Assembly (NCBI GenBank): GCA_000435975.1
Contig: FR884132.1
Coordinates: forward strand, 16,249 to 46,078
Direction: 5' to 3'
Source: Oscillibacter sp. CAG:241
GTDB taxonomy: Bacteria; Bacillota; Clostridia; Oscillospirales; Oscillospiraceae
Length of the DNA: 29,830 nucleotides
Shown here: positions 29,659 through 29,830 of the stretch, one piece after another
How positions within the stretch are numbered: position 1 is the first letter of the stretch
How the letters are laid out: each line of letters starts with the position of its first letter
Translations under genes and position numbers: made by a program
The notes under the pieces: generated by a model
The model's database searches: none
Told to the model about the DNA's origin: nothing
Seen by the model: only the letters and a program-made list of their open reading frames with translations

Positions 29659-29664
29659 TATAAT
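29659..29664 (+). promoter_or_regulatory. -10 element of spoIIGA within a small palindrome
   Basis: Consensus TATAAT with no -35 at 17 bases. GCCGTCC (29649-29655) and GGACGGC (29665-29671) flank it as inverted repeats, and a 7-bp hairpin TCCGCGA/TCGCGGA lies at 29631-29648. In Bacillus the spoIIG promoter is Spo0A-dependent with abnormal -35 spacing; no clear Spo0A box is visible here. Confidence 0.45.
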
Positions 29665-29688
29665 GGACGGCGGAAAGGAGGCGGAGCC

Positions 29689-29830
29689 ATGACGGTGGTG
29701 TATCTGGACCGGGTGGTGCTGCTGAACCTGGCGGTGGACTATCTGCTGCTGCTGGCCACAGCCCGGCTGGCGGGCCTGCCCCTGCGGCGGGGACGGCTGG
29801 CCCTGGCGGCGGCGCTGGGCGCGCTGTACG
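29689..29830 (+). CDS. spoIIGA: Sigma-E processing peptidase SpoIIGA, N-terminal fragment
   Basis: The first 47 codons are in the window. The N-terminus VVYLDRVVLLNLAVDYLLLL, then ATARLAGLPLRRGRLALAAA, matches the hydrophobic opening of SpoIIGA, which starts with a YLDxxxLLNxxxDxLLL pattern and spans the membrane several times before an aspartic-protease-like domain. That domain is off the right edge. Family knowledge: it cleaves pro-sigma-E in the mother cell, triggered by SpoIIR, and is usually followed by sigE and sigG. ATG 29689 has AAAGGAGG upstream. Confidence 0.88.
   Translation, partial: MTVVYLDRVVLLNLAVDYLLLLATARLAGLPLRRGRLALAAALGALY

Overview
The window looks like chromosome of a GC-rich, spore-forming, anaerobic Firmicute of the Oscillospiraceae/Ruminococcaceae kind (Flavonifractor, Lawsonibacter or Dysosmobacter-like). 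The grounds are strong C/G third-position bias, recognisable SpoIIID and the start of SpoIIGA, Gram-positive style Shine-Dalgarno sites, an xPxKTGD-type cell-surface anchor, and intergenic palindromic repeats. Genus assignment is inference; I see no rRNA, tRNA, CRISPR array or IS transposase.

Layout. 1-1379: tail of a radical SAM/SPASM enzyme overlapping an XRE-type regulator with a TPR-like body. 1380-1656: intergenic palindromic element (copy A). 1657-5428, minus strand: tcdA-like dehydratase, NUDIX hydrolase and a large MalT-type LuxR regulator in one tight operon. 5503-8356, minus: secreted/anchored peptidyl-prolyl isomerase and an imidazolonepropionase-type amidohydrolase. 8473-9389, plus: MutT-like NUDIX hydrolase overlapping a DUF523 protein, fired from a promoter back-to-back with that of the amidohydrolase. 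9555-15380, plus: a maltodextrin locus (LacI-type regulator with its own operator, lipoprotein binding protein, two permeases, 4-alpha-glucanotransferase) that lacks its own ABC ATPase. 15381-15584: internally deleted copy C of the palindromic element. 15585-17824, minus: THEP1-like NTPase overlapping a methyltransferase, then DegV with a promoter buried in a perfect palindrome. 18004-19147: holin plus amidase-SPOR lysis cassette with no other phage genes. 19206-19442, minus: spoIIID. 19592-21829: a short-chain dehydrogenase and asnS, each with a strong promoter. 22121-27091: a 1656-residue cell-envelope subtilisin-like protease. 27092-27552: copy B of the palindromic element between duplicated terminators. 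27553-28306: an unrecognised small protein and a Cys-rich DUF1540 protein whose ribosome-binding site abuts a terminator-like hairpin. 28307-28914: about 600 bases of stacked palindromes. 28915-29618: a TauE/SafE transporter encoded as two overlapping half genes. 29689-end: start of spoIIGA.

The most unusual material is noncoding. A roughly 165-bp element occurs three times (full copies near 1411-1585 and 27156-27318 in opposite orientation, and a deleted copy at 15456-15514). It has near-identical termini, a 62-bp core identical between the two full copies, and stems whose paired bases change together between copies. I found no clearly new multi-gene defence or biosynthetic system. The nearest candidates are the truncated radical SAM/TPR-regulator pair at the left edge and the stand-alone holin-amidase cassette beside spoIIID.
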